Assembly: GCA_963822215.1 (NCBI GenBank)
Contig: CAWGGX010000010.1
Coordinates: 248,001 to 312,000 of the forward strand
Reading direction: 5' to 3'
DNA: 64,000 nucleotides
Source of the DNA: Roseiarcus sp963822215
GTDB taxonomy: Bacteria; Pseudomonadota; Alphaproteobacteria; Rhizobiales; Beijerinckiaceae
The position numbers and the translations under genes are program-made. Within the stretch, counting starts at the first letter, position 1; each line of letters begins with the position of its first letter. This document shows positions 40,310 to 48,997 of this stretch, one piece after another. The notes under the pieces are model-generated. The model ran no database searches, was not told the DNA's origin, and was given only the letters and a program-made list of their open reading frames with translations.

Positions 40310-41469
40310 CCGCCCATGCGTTCGACACTGTCCGCCTGAGCCCGTTCTACACGCCGGAGCACGAAGCCTTCCGGCAATCCCTGCGCAAGTTCGTGCAGAG
40401 GGAGATCGAGCCCTACTGCAACGCGTGGGACGAAGCGGGCGAGTTCCCGCGCGAGCTCTACAAAAAGGCGGCCGCTGTCGGCTACATGGGGCTCGGCTTC
40501 CCGGAGGCCTATGGCGGGACCGAAGGCGACCGCTTCATGCGCATCATCGCCATGCAGGAGATCGCGCGCGCGGGCTGCGGCGGCGTCGGGGCCGGGCTCT
40601 TTTCCCACACGATCGGCGCGCCACCGATTTTCTATCGAGGCTCGGAAGCGATGAAGGCGCGCGTCCTGCCGCAGATCCTGTCGGGTGAGAAAATCTCTGC
40701 GCTCGCCATCACCGAGCCTTCCGGCGGCTCGGACGTCGCGAACCTCCGCACGACCGCGAAACGGGACGGCGACTATTACGTGATCAACGGCTCGAAGACC
40801 TTCATCACCTCGGGCATGCGCGCCGACTTCATCACGCTCGCCGTGCGCACCGGCGGCCCCGGCGCGAGCGGCGTAAGCCTCGTTCTGGTCGAGGGGCAGC
40901 CGGACGGCTTGCAGCGCACCTCGCTCAAAAAAATGGGCTGGTGGTGCTCGGACACCGCAACCCTCTATTTCGAGAACGTGCGCATCCCGGCCGAGAACCT
41001 GATCGGCAAGGAGGGTGAGGGGTTCCGGGCCATCATGCTCAACTTCAACGACGAGCGGTTGCACGGCGCGGCGGGCGCGATTGCGGCGGCGCGGGTCTGC
41101 CTCGAGGAGGCAATCGGCTACGCCAAGGAGCGCGTGACCTTCGGCAAGCCGATCGTCCAGCACCAGGTCATCCGCCACAAGCTCGTCGACATGGCGATGC
41201 GGATCGAAGCCTCGCAGGCGATGCTGGAGCTGCTCACGTGGCGGGTCGAGCAGGGCGAGAACCCGGTCGCGGAGATCTGCATGCTGAAGAACCAGGCGAC
41301 GACGACGCTCGCCTTCTGCGCCTCGGAGGGCGTGCAGATCTTCGGCGGCGCGGGCTTCATGCGCGGCGTCAAGGTCGAGCGCATCTATCGCGAGGTGAAG
41401 GTCAACGCCATCGGGGCCGGCACGGAGGAGATCATGAAGGACCTCGCCAGCCGCCAGATGGGGCTTTGA
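40306..41469 (+). CDS. Acyl-CoA dehydrogenase
   Basis: A 387-residue FAD enzyme that introduces the alpha,beta double bond into an acyl-CoA. The N-terminal helical domain is LSPFYTPEHEAFRQSLRKFVQREIEPY. The FAD-binding block is LAITEPSGGSDVANLRTTAKRDGDYYVINGSKTFITSG. The C-terminal domain ends VQIFGGAGFMRGVKVERIYREVKVNAIGAGTEEIM; the Glu in GTEEIMKD is the family's usual region for FAD-side contacts. It is coupled to the BKACE gene. In leucine or isoprenoid catabolism it would act before the carboxylase (isovaleryl- or citronellyl-CoA type), which is inference from context. Confidence 0.9.
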   Translation: MTAHAFDTVRLSPFYTPEHEAFRQSLRKFVQREIEPYCNAWDEAGEFPRELYKKAAAVGYMGLGFPEAYGGTEGDRFMRIIAMQEIARAGCGGVGAGLFSHTIGAPPIFYRGSEAMKARVLPQILSGEKISALAITEPSGGSDVANLRTTAKRDGDYYVINGSKTFITSGMRADFITLAVRTGGPGASGVSLVLVEGQPDGLQRTSLKKMGWWCSDTATLYFENVRIPAENLIGKEGEGFRAIMLNFNDERLHGAAGAIAAARVCLEEAIGYAKERVTFGKPIVQHQVIRHKLVDMAMRIEASQAMLELLTWRVEQGENPVAEICMLKNQATTTLAFCASEGVQIFGGAGFMRGVKVERIYREVKVNAIGAGTEEIMKDLASRQMGL

Positions 41470-41493
41470 GAGGATCCGCGTGTGAGCGAAACT

Positions 41494-41553
41494 CACCACC
41501 AAGGACACAAAGAGACACAAAGACCTTCGTGATCCTTCGTGTTCTTGGTGGTG
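41494..41553. repeat. Inverted repeat of the CACCACCAAGGACAC type
   Basis: CACCACCAAGGACAC (41494-41508) and GTGTTCTTGGTGGTG (41539-41553) pair with one mismatch around a 30-base centre containing CTTCGTG repeats. This is a widespread intergenic repeat type. It separates the acyl-CoA operon from the GST gene and may act as a transcript end. Confidence 0.6.
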
Positions 41554-41583
41554 AAAAAGTCAACCGACCGGCGCCCGAAACCC

Positions 41584-42258
41584 ATGATCACCCTCTACCA
41601 CTGTGTCGACGCCCGATCCTTCCGCGCGCTGTGGGCGCTGGAGGAGGCGGGCATTCCCTATGACCTGAAGATGCTGCCGTTCCCGCCGCGCTATCTCGCG
41701 CGCCACTACCTCGAGGTGAACCCGCTCGGCACCATCCCGCTGATGATCGACGGCGAGACGCGGATGACGGAATCGGCGGCGATCTGCCAGTACCTCGCCG
41801 AGCGCTACGCCGGTCCGCCCCTCGCCGTCCGGCCAGACGAGCCGGGCTACGGCGCCTATCTCAATGCGCTCCATTGCGGCGAAGCGACGCTGACCTTTCC
41901 GCAGACGCTGGTCCTTCGCTACTCCCTGCTCGAGCCGCCCGAGCGGCGCCTGCCGCAGGCGGTCGCGGACTACGCCCGCTGGACGCTCGGCCGTCTCGCC
42001 GGTTTCGAGACGCTCATGAACGGCGCTGACTATGTCGCGGCCAACCGCTTCACCGTCGCCGACATTTCGGTCGGCTACGCCCTGATGATGCTCAAATTCG
42101 TCGGGCTCTTCGACCGGGCGCCGGCGTCGCTCAAAGCCTATTACGACCGCCTGAGAGAGCGCCCCGCCTTCATGCGCGCCAAGGCCGCGCAGAAGACGGC
42201 GGCAGTCGAACAGGGCGTCGCGCCGCCGCCGGTGAGCGAAGCGGAAGGCGCGACCTGA
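41584..42258 (+). CDS. Glutathione S-transferase family protein
   Basis: A 224-residue GST. The thioredoxin-like N-terminal domain (about 1-80) begins MITLYHCVDARSFRALWALEEAG and has NPLGTIPLMIDGETRMTESAAICQYLAERY, the glutathione-binding region with the cis-Pro. The helical C-terminal domain holds the NRFTVADISVGYALMMLK motif. The ATG at 41584 is chosen over an earlier GTG that would run into the upstream repeat. It follows the acyl-CoA operon and may share its regulation, but a repeat lies between. Confidence 0.85.
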   Translation: MITLYHCVDARSFRALWALEEAGIPYDLKMLPFPPRYLARHYLEVNPLGTIPLMIDGETRMTESAAICQYLAERYAGPPLAVRPDEPGYGAYLNALHCGEATLTFPQTLVLRYSLLEPPERRLPQAVADYARWTLGRLAGFETLMNGADYVAANRFTVADISVGYALMMLKFVGLFDRAPASLKAYYDRLRERPAFMRAKAAQKTAAVEQGVAPPPVSEAEGAT

Positions 42259-42264
42259 GCGCTG

Positions 42265-42292
42265 CGTCATTGCGAGGAGCGAAGCGACGAAG
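42265..42292. repeat. Left half of a REP sequence interrupted by the IS110 element
   Basis: CGTCATTGCGAGGAGCGAAG followed by CGACGAAG is the common REP-type sequence. Its expected continuation (GCAATCCAGG) is found only at 43923, on the other side of the IS110-family element. Confidence 0.65.
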
Positions 42293-42301
42293 ACTGTATG
42301 T

Positions 42302-42381
42302 CCTTGCGCTGAGGCGGCGGCTCGCCCTCGATGCGCGTTGCGAGGGTTGCCCGGATAGGCCGGGCGGAGCCTCACGCAAGG
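42302..42381 (+). ncRNA. Multi-hairpin leader upstream of the IS110 transposase
   Basis: CCTTGCGCTGAGGC (42302-42315) pairs with GCCTCACGCAAGG (42369-42381) with a single bulged base. Inside are CCCTCG/CGAGGG (42325-42330/42341-42346) and GCCCGG/CCGGGC (42349-42354/42360-42365). The closing arm overlaps the AAGGAGG ribosome-binding site of the transposase. It could be a bridge-RNA-like guide, a translational control element, or both. The RNA has not been shown to exist. Confidence 0.5.
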
Positions 42382-42391
42382 AGGACGAGCC

Positions 42392-43513
42392 ATGAAAGAT
42401 TATAGCGAAGTTTTCGTCGGCATGGACGTGTCGAAGTCGAGTATCGCGGTAGGGTTGGCTGACGGCGGAGGCGCGGCCGAGGCGAGGTTTCTCGGGGAGA
42501 TCGAGGCGAACGAGGCTGCGGTGACGAAGCTGGTCCGCCGCCTGTCTGGCAAGCACGACAAGCTGACGTTCTGTTACGAGGCGGGGCCGACCGGCTACGG
42601 TCTTTATCGGCTGATCGGCGAGCTTGGGCATGCGTGCCGGGTGGTCGCGCCCTCGCTCATTCCGCGCAAGCCGGGCGATCGGGTGAAGACCAATCGCCGC
42701 GACGCCTTGAATCTGGCGCGCTTGCTGCGGGCCGGCGAGCTCACCGCCGTGTGGACGCCGGACGAGCGGCACGAGGCGATGCGCGATCTGGTGCGGGCGC
42801 GCTCGACGGCCGCCTTCGACCTCAGGATCAAGCGCCAGCAGACCGGCGCCTTCCTTTTGCGTCTCGGACGCGTCTATCCCGGTAAGAAGACATGGGGCGG
42901 CGCGCACCGGAAGTGGCTGGCGAGCCAAGCTTTCGCCCATCTCGAGCAGCGCATCGCCTTCGAGGAGCAGGTGGCCGCGATGGACGAGGCGAAGGCGCGC
43001 ATCGCCCGGCTGGAGAAGGCGATCGAGGAGGCGGTTCCCGATTGGTCGCTGGCGCCGATGGTCACGGCGCTGATGGCGATGCGCGGGATCGACCTCGTCG
43101 CGGCGACGGCGATTCTGGCCGAAGTCGGCGACCTCGGGCGCTTTCGGACGCCGCGCGAGTTGATGGCCTGGCTGGGGCTCGTGCCCTCGGAGTCCTCAAC
43201 CGGCGACCGAGTCAGGCGCTTCGGCATCACCAAGGCCGGCAACGGCCGGGCGCGCAAAACCCTGATCGAGAGCGCTTGGCGCCATCGCTTTCCTGCGCGC
43301 ATCGGTCAGGCCAAGCTCGCCCGGGTCGAGGCGGCGCCGCCGGCGGCGCGGCGGATCGCCTGGAAGGCGCAGATGCGGCTCACCGCGCGCTACCGGGCGC
43401 TGATGCGCAAAGGCAAGACGAAGAGCGTCGCCGTCACGGCGGTCGCGCGCGAACTCGCCGGCTTCATCTGGGCGATCCATCGCGCGCTTGAGCAGGAGCA
43501 AGCCGTCGCATGA
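42392..43513 (+). CDS. IS110 family transposase (DEDD recombinase)
   Basis: A 373-residue transposase. The N-terminal RuvC-like DEDD domain (about 1-155) starts SEVFVGMDVSKSSIAVGLAD (first Asp) and includes FCYEAGPTGYGLYRL (Glu) and KTNRRDALNLARLLRAGEL (Asp). After a coiled-coil-like linker, the C-terminal Transposase_20 domain reads MVTALMAMRGIDLVAATAILAEVGDLGRFRTPRELMAWLGLVPSE, then FGITKAGNGRARKTLIESAWRHR with the catalytic Ser region (SSTGD). AAGGAGG precedes the ATG but lies in a hairpin. Length is normal and the gene is intact. Confidence 0.93.
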   Translation: MKDYSEVFVGMDVSKSSIAVGLADGGGAAEARFLGEIEANEAAVTKLVRRLSGKHDKLTFCYEAGPTGYGLYRLIGELGHACRVVAPSLIPRKPGDRVKTNRRDALNLARLLRAGELTAVWTPDERHEAMRDLVRARSTAAFDLRIKRQQTGAFLLRLGRVYPGKKTWGGAHRKWLASQAFAHLEQRIAFEEQVAAMDEAKARIARLEKAIEEAVPDWSLAPMVTALMAMRGIDLVAATAILAEVGDLGRFRTPRELMAWLGLVPSESSTGDRVRRFGITKAGNGRARKTLIESAWRHRFPARIGQAKLARVEAAPPAARRIAWKAQMRLTARYRALMRKGKTKSVAVTAVARELAGFIWAIHRALEQEQAVA

Positions 43514-43800
43514 AGCCGCTCGCTCGCTACAGCGCAATTTGGGAGCGCGCTTCGCGAGCGGCTTCATGCGATCCCGCGCCATCGCGGGCGGCGCGCCATC
43601 GCGTCGACTGACCCCACACAGACCGAGGAGGGATACGGCAGACGGATGCAACAAACATTGCGCAGCGGCGGGGGTGAAGCCGCGGCAGGGGAACTCCCGA
43701 GGATTGCAAGTGGCCGATCGACGCATCGACGCCCGTACGAAGACGTGGAGCAGCCCCGGACGAAACTCGGACATGCGGAACAAATACGCGTATTAGAGCT
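43510..43800 (+). ncRNA. Structured right end of the IS110 element (bridge-RNA candidate)
   Basis: ATGAAGCCGCTCGC (43510-43523) pairs perfectly with GCGAGCGGCTTCAT (43554-43567), 14 bp, overlapping the transposase stop codon. A second hairpin CCCGCG-CCAT-CGCGGG follows at once. The region to about 43800 has no gene. In IS1111-type members the guide (bridge) RNA is encoded on this side. Whether it is transcribed here is unknown. Confidence 0.4.
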
Positions 43801-43922
43801 TGATCACCGACGTCCAACAGGCCTCGCCCCCACCTCTGCGCAATCATCCAACGCCATCACTCCGCCCACCCCTGAAGCGGAAACGGGAGGGTGCGTCCGA
43901 CCCCTTGACGAAGGACATAAGA

Positions 43923-43986
43923 GCAATCCAGGGGATCGTAGAGCGCCCTCCGATCATGGATTGCTTCGCCTCCGGCTCGCCATGAC
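43923..43986. repeat. Right part of the interrupted REP, with a second inverted copy
   Basis: GCAATCCAGG at 43923 completes the REP half at 42265-42292. It faces an inverted copy at 43955-43986 (ATGGATTGCTTCGCC, then CATGACG). CAATCCA (43924-43930) and TGGATTG (43957-43963) can pair. The pair forms a typical bipartite REP unit upstream of the acyl-CoA synthetase gene. Confidence 0.6.
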
Positions 43987-44060
43987 GGCCGAACGGTCGA
44001 TTTGACGGCGCTGAGACATGCGTTCACTTTTCCAACAAAACAAACCGGGGAGGAACGCGC

Positions 44061-45593
44061 ATGACGCCCGACATCGGTCTCGCCAACTGGTTCCGTGAGC
44101 GGGCGCAGTGCACGCCCGAGCGCCGGGCGCTCCATTTCGAGGGCCGCGACTGGACCTACGGTGAGATGCAGCGCGAAATCGAGGACTGCGCCGGCCGTCT
44201 CGCCGCGATCGGAATCGCGAGGGGCGATCGCGTCGCCTTTCTCGGCCACAACCAGCCGATGTTCCTGTTCGTCCTATTCGCCTGCGCGCGACTCGGCGCG
44301 ATCTTCGTGCCGCTCAACTTCCGGCTGACCGGCCCCGAGCTCGCTTTCATGATCGAAGACTGCAAGGCGTGCGCCCTGATCGTCGACGCCGCCCATCGAG
44401 GGGTCGTCGAGCCGCAGTTTCCATGGCTCCTCTCACTCAAGTCGACGCTCGCCGTGGAGGACTCGGCGCGCTGGATCGGCGGACCGCCGCCGGCGACCCT
44501 CCCCGTGCGCGCGCAGGAGGACGACGTCGCACTGATCATGTACACCTCGGGGACCACCGGCCGCCCCAAGGGCGCGATGCTCACCCACGGCAACATCTGG
44601 TGGAACAACGCGATCAACATGCACACGTTCGATACGCTCGCGCAGGACGTGACGCTTGTCCCCGCGCCAGTCTTTCATATCGGGGGGCTCAACGTGACGA
44701 CGCTCGTGACGTTCCAGAAGGGCGGCCTCGTCATCCTGCGCCGAACCTTCGATCCTGGCCAGGCGCTCGCCGACATCGCTGCGCACAAGGTCACGACCAT
44801 GTTTGGCGTGCCTGCGATGTTCCTGTTCATGGCGCAGCATTCGAGCTTCGCGGAAACGGACCTCTCGTCGGTCCGTGTGCTCATCGTCGGCGGCGCGCCC
44901 TGCCCGTTGCCGGTGCTCAACATCTATCTCGCGCGCGGCGTGTCGATGCAGCAGGGGTATGGCCTGACCGAGACCTCGCCGACGGTGAGCTTCCTCGCCC
45001 CTGAATACGCCTTGTCGAAGGTTGGCTCGTCCGGCCGGACCGCGATGTTCGTCGAGGTGAAAATCGTCGATTCGGACGGCCGCGCGATCGAGACCCCGCA
45101 TGGACAGGGAGAGATCCTGGTGCGCGGGCCGAACGTGACCAAAGGCTATTGGGGCTTGCCCGAGGCGACCGCCAAGGCGATCGATCCGGACGGCTGGTTC
45201 CACACCGGCGACGCCGGCTTCTTCGACGAGGAGGGTTTTCTCACCATCAGCGACCGCATCAAGGACATGATCATCACTGGCGGCGAGAACATCTATCCGG
45301 CCGAGATCGAAAGCCAGCTCATGCGCCATCCGGCGATCGCCGAGGTCGGGGTGATCGGCGAACCGGATTCGCAATGGGGGGAAAAGGCAGTGGCGGTCGT
45401 GGCGCTGAAACCGGGAGCCTCACTGACGCTCGAAGAGCTGCGTAGCTTCGCCGAGCGGAGCCTCGCCCATTACAAGCTGCCGAAGCGGCTCGAGATCGTG
45501 AACGCCCTGCCGCGCAACGCGACCGGGAAGATCTTGAAGTACCAGTTGAGGCAGACCTTCGCGAAGGCGGGCGGGGCGGCGGCGGCGCAGTAA
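44061..45593 (+). CDS. Long/medium-chain acyl-CoA synthetase (AMP-forming)
   Basis: A 510-residue adenylate-forming ligase that activates a carboxylic acid to its CoA thioester. Motifs are MYTSGTTGRPKGAMLTHGN (P-loop, about 160), QQGYGLTETSP (about 296), GWFHTGDAGFFDEEGFLTISDRIKDMIITGGENIYP (hinge) and PRNATGKILK with the catalytic Lys near the C terminus. GGGAGGAA precedes the ATG. It lies 2.6 kb downstream of the acyl-CoA dehydrogenase operon, on the same strand but beyond the IS110 element, and could supply its substrate. Chain-length preference cannot be read. Confidence 0.9.
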   Translation: MTPDIGLANWFRERAQCTPERRALHFEGRDWTYGEMQREIEDCAGRLAAIGIARGDRVAFLGHNQPMFLFVLFACARLGAIFVPLNFRLTGPELAFMIEDCKACALIVDAAHRGVVEPQFPWLLSLKSTLAVEDSARWIGGPPPATLPVRAQEDDVALIMYTSGTTGRPKGAMLTHGNIWWNNAINMHTFDTLAQDVTLVPAPVFHIGGLNVTTLVTFQKGGLVILRRTFDPGQALADIAAHKVTTMFGVPAMFLFMAQHSSFAETDLSSVRVLIVGGAPCPLPVLNIYLARGVSMQQGYGLTETSPTVSFLAPEYALSKVGSSGRTAMFVEVKIVDSDGRAIETPHGQGEILVRGPNVTKGYWGLPEATAKAIDPDGWFHTGDAGFFDEEGFLTISDRIKDMIITGGENIYPAEIESQLMRHPAIAEVGVIGEPDSQWGEKAVAVVALKPGASLTLEELRSFAERSLAHYKLPKRLEIVNALPRNATGKILKYQLRQTFAKAGGAAAAQ

Positions 45594-45610
45594 GCGCGCT
45601 GTGCGGGATG

Positions 45611-46288
45611 TCATTCGAAGTCGAAGGCGACCTGTGTCGCAGGAAACGTTCCGTCGTCCGTCATGACCAACGGCTTAGCAGTTCTCATGAAGGCGGACAG
45701 ATAGTCGTTAAACGCGCGAAACTCATGCAGGGGGCTGTTAAACTCATCGAAAATTATGATCGTTCCAGGCGCCAAAATGTTGTTGAGTTGCGACAGCGTG
45801 TAAATGGTAGATGAGTGAAGATCGCTATCATTATTGATTACCAGCCGGCTCCTCGGGGAAAACTCCGCAAGAAAACCGGGTAAGGTGTGCTGAAACCAGC
45901 CCTTCACAAATTTAACGCGATTATCATCAATTTGGGGGATCGCCCCGCCTACGTCAAAACGCCCCTTGTCCATTTTTGGGTTCCACTTTTCAGGGAGACC
46001 TTCGAATGAGTCGAAACCTATGAAACGGTTGTCCGGATTCCTGTTCAACTCAATCCAATCTCGTAGGCTGGCGCCACGATGGACTCCGAACTCCAAGTAA
46101 TCGATTGCGGTGTCATGGATGATGTCATCGGACAAATATTTGTATAGCTCCTTGCGAGTGCCAACCCTCTTGACCGACCCACAGCTTTTCACCCAGGCAT
46201 GAACCTTGGCATTGTTGTTAACGAGGTCCGCTAAAGCTGAGTATTTTGGCCACAACACAGACGACAGGCGTTTCGTGAAGGTTGACAT
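45611..46288 (-). CDS. TylF/Methyltransf_24-like SAM-dependent methyltransferase, low GC
   Basis: A 225-residue class I methyltransferase-like protein. The SAM-binding region is AIDYLEFGVHRGASLRDWIELN (about 62-83), then FIGFDSFEGLPEKW. LVINNDSDLHSSTIYTLSQL stands at the position of the metal-binding D-x-DLYxST motif of TylF-type O-methyltransferases, here NDSDLHSST. Relatives methylate sugars or macrolides. Codon use is distinctly A/T-richer than any neighbouring gene, so recent horizontal transfer is likely. No sugar-biosynthetic genes accompany it. The ATG at 46288 gives a natural N terminus. Confidence 0.78.
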   Translation of the reverse strand: MSTFTKRLSSVLWPKYSALADLVNNNAKVHAWVKSCGSVKRVGTRKELYKYLSDDIIHDTAIDYLEFGVHRGASLRDWIELNRNPDNRFIGFDSFEGLPEKWNPKMDKGRFDVGGAIPQIDDNRVKFVKGWFQHTLPGFLAEFSPRSRLVINNDSDLHSSTIYTLSQLNNILAPGTIIIFDEFNSPLHEFRAFNDYLSAFMRTAKPLVMTDDGTFPATQVAFDFE

Positions 46289-46660
46289 GTTAATCCCCAG
46301 AAAGTGGGCGGATCTGTGCTCTTATGCAAGACTAAGGTGGAATCTTTGATCGATTCAGACCGTGCTATTCAACCCGTGGCGCTCAAAACATCTATTGATG
46401 CGGGCCATAAACCCGGCCCTAACCGACATTTTGTCACGCCAAGGCACCGAACAATTGGCCGCTCTCCAGTTTAGACTGACTGCCGCCAGATGGAAAGTGG
46501 AATCCGTTCGCTGGATCCACGGGTCTATGGAGTTCGATAGCCGGGTCCGAAAAGGCGCCGGCGCCTCTCCTCTATGTCAAAAGGGAGGGTCCGCTCGCAT
46601 CGCTTTGCTGGGGCAAGCGGCGAGGGTCGATCCTTGCAGAAAGCAGCGTGGCCCGTCGCC
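46289..46660. other. A/T-rich upstream region of the methyltransferase gene
   Basis: About 370 bp between the low-GC methyltransferase and the decayed ligase copy. The first half is A/T-rich like the methyltransferase gene and probably carries its promoter. No credible gene is seen. Confidence 0.45.
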
Positions 46661-47290
46661 TTACATCAGCTGCGGCGGCAGCCTCCGGCTGACTTTGCCG
46701 TTCGGCGTGTGAGCGATCTCGCTCACGAACACGATTTTCCGCGGGCGCTTGTAGACGGCGAGGTGGCCGGCGCAATGGGAAAGCAGCGCCGCCTCGTCGG
46801 CCGCTGCGCCTGGCTTCGGCACGACGAAGGCCGCGACGACAGACACGTCCGCGGAAATTTTGCGCTCCGTCCCTGCGACGTCGACGACGTCGCAGGGACT
46901 CGCCAAGACCTTTCTCGACCTCGAGCGGCGACACCCGGCGGCCGAAGGCGTTCACGATGTCGTTGTTACGTCCGCGGCCGCCAGACGCATCGGTCGCCGT
47001 CGAACTCGGCGAGGTCGTCGCCGAGAAACCACTCGCCGCGATAAGCGGCCGCTTCCTCCTCCGGCCGGTTCCAGTAACCGAGCATCAGGCCGGGATCGCT
47101 GCGATGGACGGCGTGGAGGCCGACCTCGCCGGGCGGCAGCGGATCGGTCCCGTCCTCGACCAGGAGGATTGTGACGCTGCGGCCCTCGGCATGAGCGAAA
47201 TCTCGACCTAGGTCCCATTAGGCGAGCAGGTCCGGCGACAGCGCTTCGCCGGCCGTGACGCCATAGCGCAAGGTCACGAGGCGTTTCGGC
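46661..47290 (-). pseudogene. Decayed copy of the C-terminal half of an AMP-forming ligase
   Basis: The minus strand reads LYKRPRKIVFVSEIAHTPNG and VSRRLPPQLM, and bases closely parallel 47480-48180 of the intact ligase next door (for example the CTCGAGCGGCGACACCCGG segment). The copy has several frame changes and loses a block near 47190, where the two parts of the homology are joined. Its 5' half is missing. It is a tandem-duplicate relic, not a functional gene. Confidence 0.85.
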
Positions 47291-47479
47291 GTCCGTCGTT
47301 GCGCAGGCCGTGGCGATCATGACGCTGAAGCGGAGGTTCGCGCAAGACAGCGTCGCTCACTGCATCTTCACTCTACAACATATAGTAATATTATAAGATC
47401 TGCGAATGTTGCAGATTTTGGCGCCTAAGCTCTTGAACTTGGCCGCGCCGAAAAATCCCGGCGCTTTCCCGATCACGCC

Positions 47480-48997
47480 TCAGATGAGCTGCGGCAGCAA
47501 CCGCCGGCTGACCTTGCCGTTCGGCGTGTGGGGGATGGCGTCCACGACCACGACCTTGCGCGGGCGCTTGTAGACCGCGAGATGTCGGGCGCAGTGGGCG
47601 ATGAGCGCCGCCTCCTCGGGCGCGCTCCCCGGCTTCGGGACCACAAAGGCCGCAATCACCGAGACGTCCTCGGAAACCTTGCGCTCCGCGACCGCGACGT
47701 CGGCGACGTCCGGGTGGGTCCCCAATACCTTCTCGACCTCGAGCGGCGACACCCGGTAGCCGAAGGCGTTCATGATGTCGTTGTTGCGTCCGCGGTGCCA
47801 GACGTAGCCGTCGGCGTCGAACTCGGCGAGGTCGCCGCCGAGGAACCATTCGCCGCGATAGGCGGCCGCTTCCTCCTCCGGCCGGTTCCAGTAGCCCAGC
47901 ATCAGGCCCGGATCGCTGCGGTGGATCGCAAGGAGGCCCATCTCCCCCGGCGGCAGCGGATCGGTCCCGCCCTCGACCGGCAGGATGGCAACTCGCCGCC
48001 CCCGTTGCGGCCGCCCCGGCGAACCCGGACGGATCGGCTCCCCCGGCCGGCTCGAGACGTAGGTCGAAATCTCGCTCATCCCCAACGCCTCGTACAGCCA
48101 GGTCCCGGTCGCCTTGCGCCAATGGGCCAGAAGGTCGGGCGCGAGCGCCTCGCCCGCCGTGACCCCATGGCGCAGGCGCCCGAGCCTGCCGGGCGACGGG
48201 TCCCCGTACTTCAGCATCTGCCGGTAGACGCTCGGCACGGCGGCGAAGATCGTGGCGCCGGTCGCCTCGATCAGCCGCGGCCAGATCGCCGGATCGCGCG
48301 GGCCGGCGTAGAGCGCCCCGGTCGCGCCGCGGGCGAACGGGTCGAGCACCCCGACGCCGAGCGTGTAGGTCCAGTTGATGTTGCCGGCGTGCAGGACGAC
48401 GTCGTCCTCGCTAAGTCCGAGCCAGTCGTCCGCCATCGGCTGCCGGCCGATCGCCACGCGGTGGCCGTGCAGCACGCCCTTGGGCTCGGCGGTCGAGCCG
48501 GAGGTGAAGACGAGATAGGCCGGGTCGTCGGGCGCGGTCGGCGCGTAGTCCGCAGGCTCGCCCTCGGCGGCGAGCCGAACGATATCGTCCCGGTCGAAGA
48601 CGCGCATGGAGGCGAACAGCGCCCGCTCCTCGGGGTCGGCGTCGCCGAGCAGGATCGCCGAGGCGCCGGAATCGGCGGCGAGCGCGAGCGCCTCCTCGGC
48701 CGTCAGCATCAGCGAGGCCGGCTGGGCAACACAGCCGATCGCGGCGGCGGCGAAGATGGCGATCACCGCCTCGACGTCATTGGCGGCCCGGATCATCACC
48801 CGGTCGCCCCTTCTGAGCCCGTTCGCGAGAAGGCCGCCGGCCAGGCGGCGGACTTTGGCGTCGAGCTCGGCATAGGTCCAGGAGCGCAGGACGTCGGGGT
48901 CGTCGGCGATGACCAGCGCGATCTTCCCTCCGCGTTCGACCGCCTGCCGGCCAAGGCAATACCAGGCGAAGTTGAAGATTTGGGCGCTGGGCGGCAT
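47480..48997 (-). CDS. AMP-forming acyl-CoA synthetase (benzoate/acetate-CoA ligase-like)
   Basis: A 505-residue ligase. The P-loop is LVFTSGSTAEPKGVLHGH (about 161), followed by NINWTYTLGVGVLDPFARGATG, LYEALGMSEIST, the hinge GRNNDIMNAFGYRVSPLEVEKVL and the C-terminal Lys in PHTPNGKVSRRLL. The sequence is closest in pattern to acetyl/benzoate-CoA-type ligases rather than to the long-chain enzyme at 44061. A decayed copy of its C-terminal half lies just downstream. It may supply acyl-CoA to the wax-ester synthase nearby, but that is inferred from proximity only. Confidence 0.88.
   Translation of the reverse strand: MPPSAQIFNFAWYCLGRQAVERGGKIALVIADDPDVLRSWTYAELDAKVRRLAGGLLANGLRRGDRVMIRAANDVEAVIAIFAAAAIGCVAQPASLMLTAEEALALAADSGASAILLGDADPEERALFASMRVFDRDDIVRLAAEGEPADYAPTAPDDPAYLVFTSGSTAEPKGVLHGHRVAIGRQPMADDWLGLSEDDVVLHAGNINWTYTLGVGVLDPFARGATGALYAGPRDPAIWPRLIEATGATIFAAVPSVYRQMLKYGDPSPGRLGRLRHGVTAGEALAPDLLAHWRKATGTWLYEALGMSEISTYVSSRPGEPIRPGSPGRPQRGRRVAILPVEGGTDPLPPGEMGLLAIHRSDPGLMLGYWNRPEEEAAAYRGEWFLGGDLAEFDADGYVWHRGRNNDIMNAFGYRVSPLEVEKVLGTHPDVADVAVAERKVSEDVSVIAAFVVPKPGSAPEEAALIAHCARHLAVYKRPRKVVVVDAIPHTPNGKVSRRLLPQLI

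Larger units (their letters stand above)
42293..43922 (+). mobile_element. IS110-family insertion sequence inside a REP
   Basis: The boundaries are inferred from the split REP: the left half ends with GACGAAG at 42292 and the right half resumes with GCAATCCAGG at 43923. The element holds one DEDD-type transposase gene (42392-43513), a 99-bp left non-coding end with a multi-hairpin fold and a 409-bp right non-coding end with strong hairpins. IS110 elements lack terminal inverted repeats, and several members are known to target REP sequences. Confidence 0.6.

Noticed and set aside
47398..47416. Hairpin ATCTGC-GAATGTT-GCAGAT followed by TTTT as a terminator
   Set aside because: The orientation would terminate plus-strand transcription, but the adjacent genes run on the minus strand. 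The stem is short and A/T-rich.
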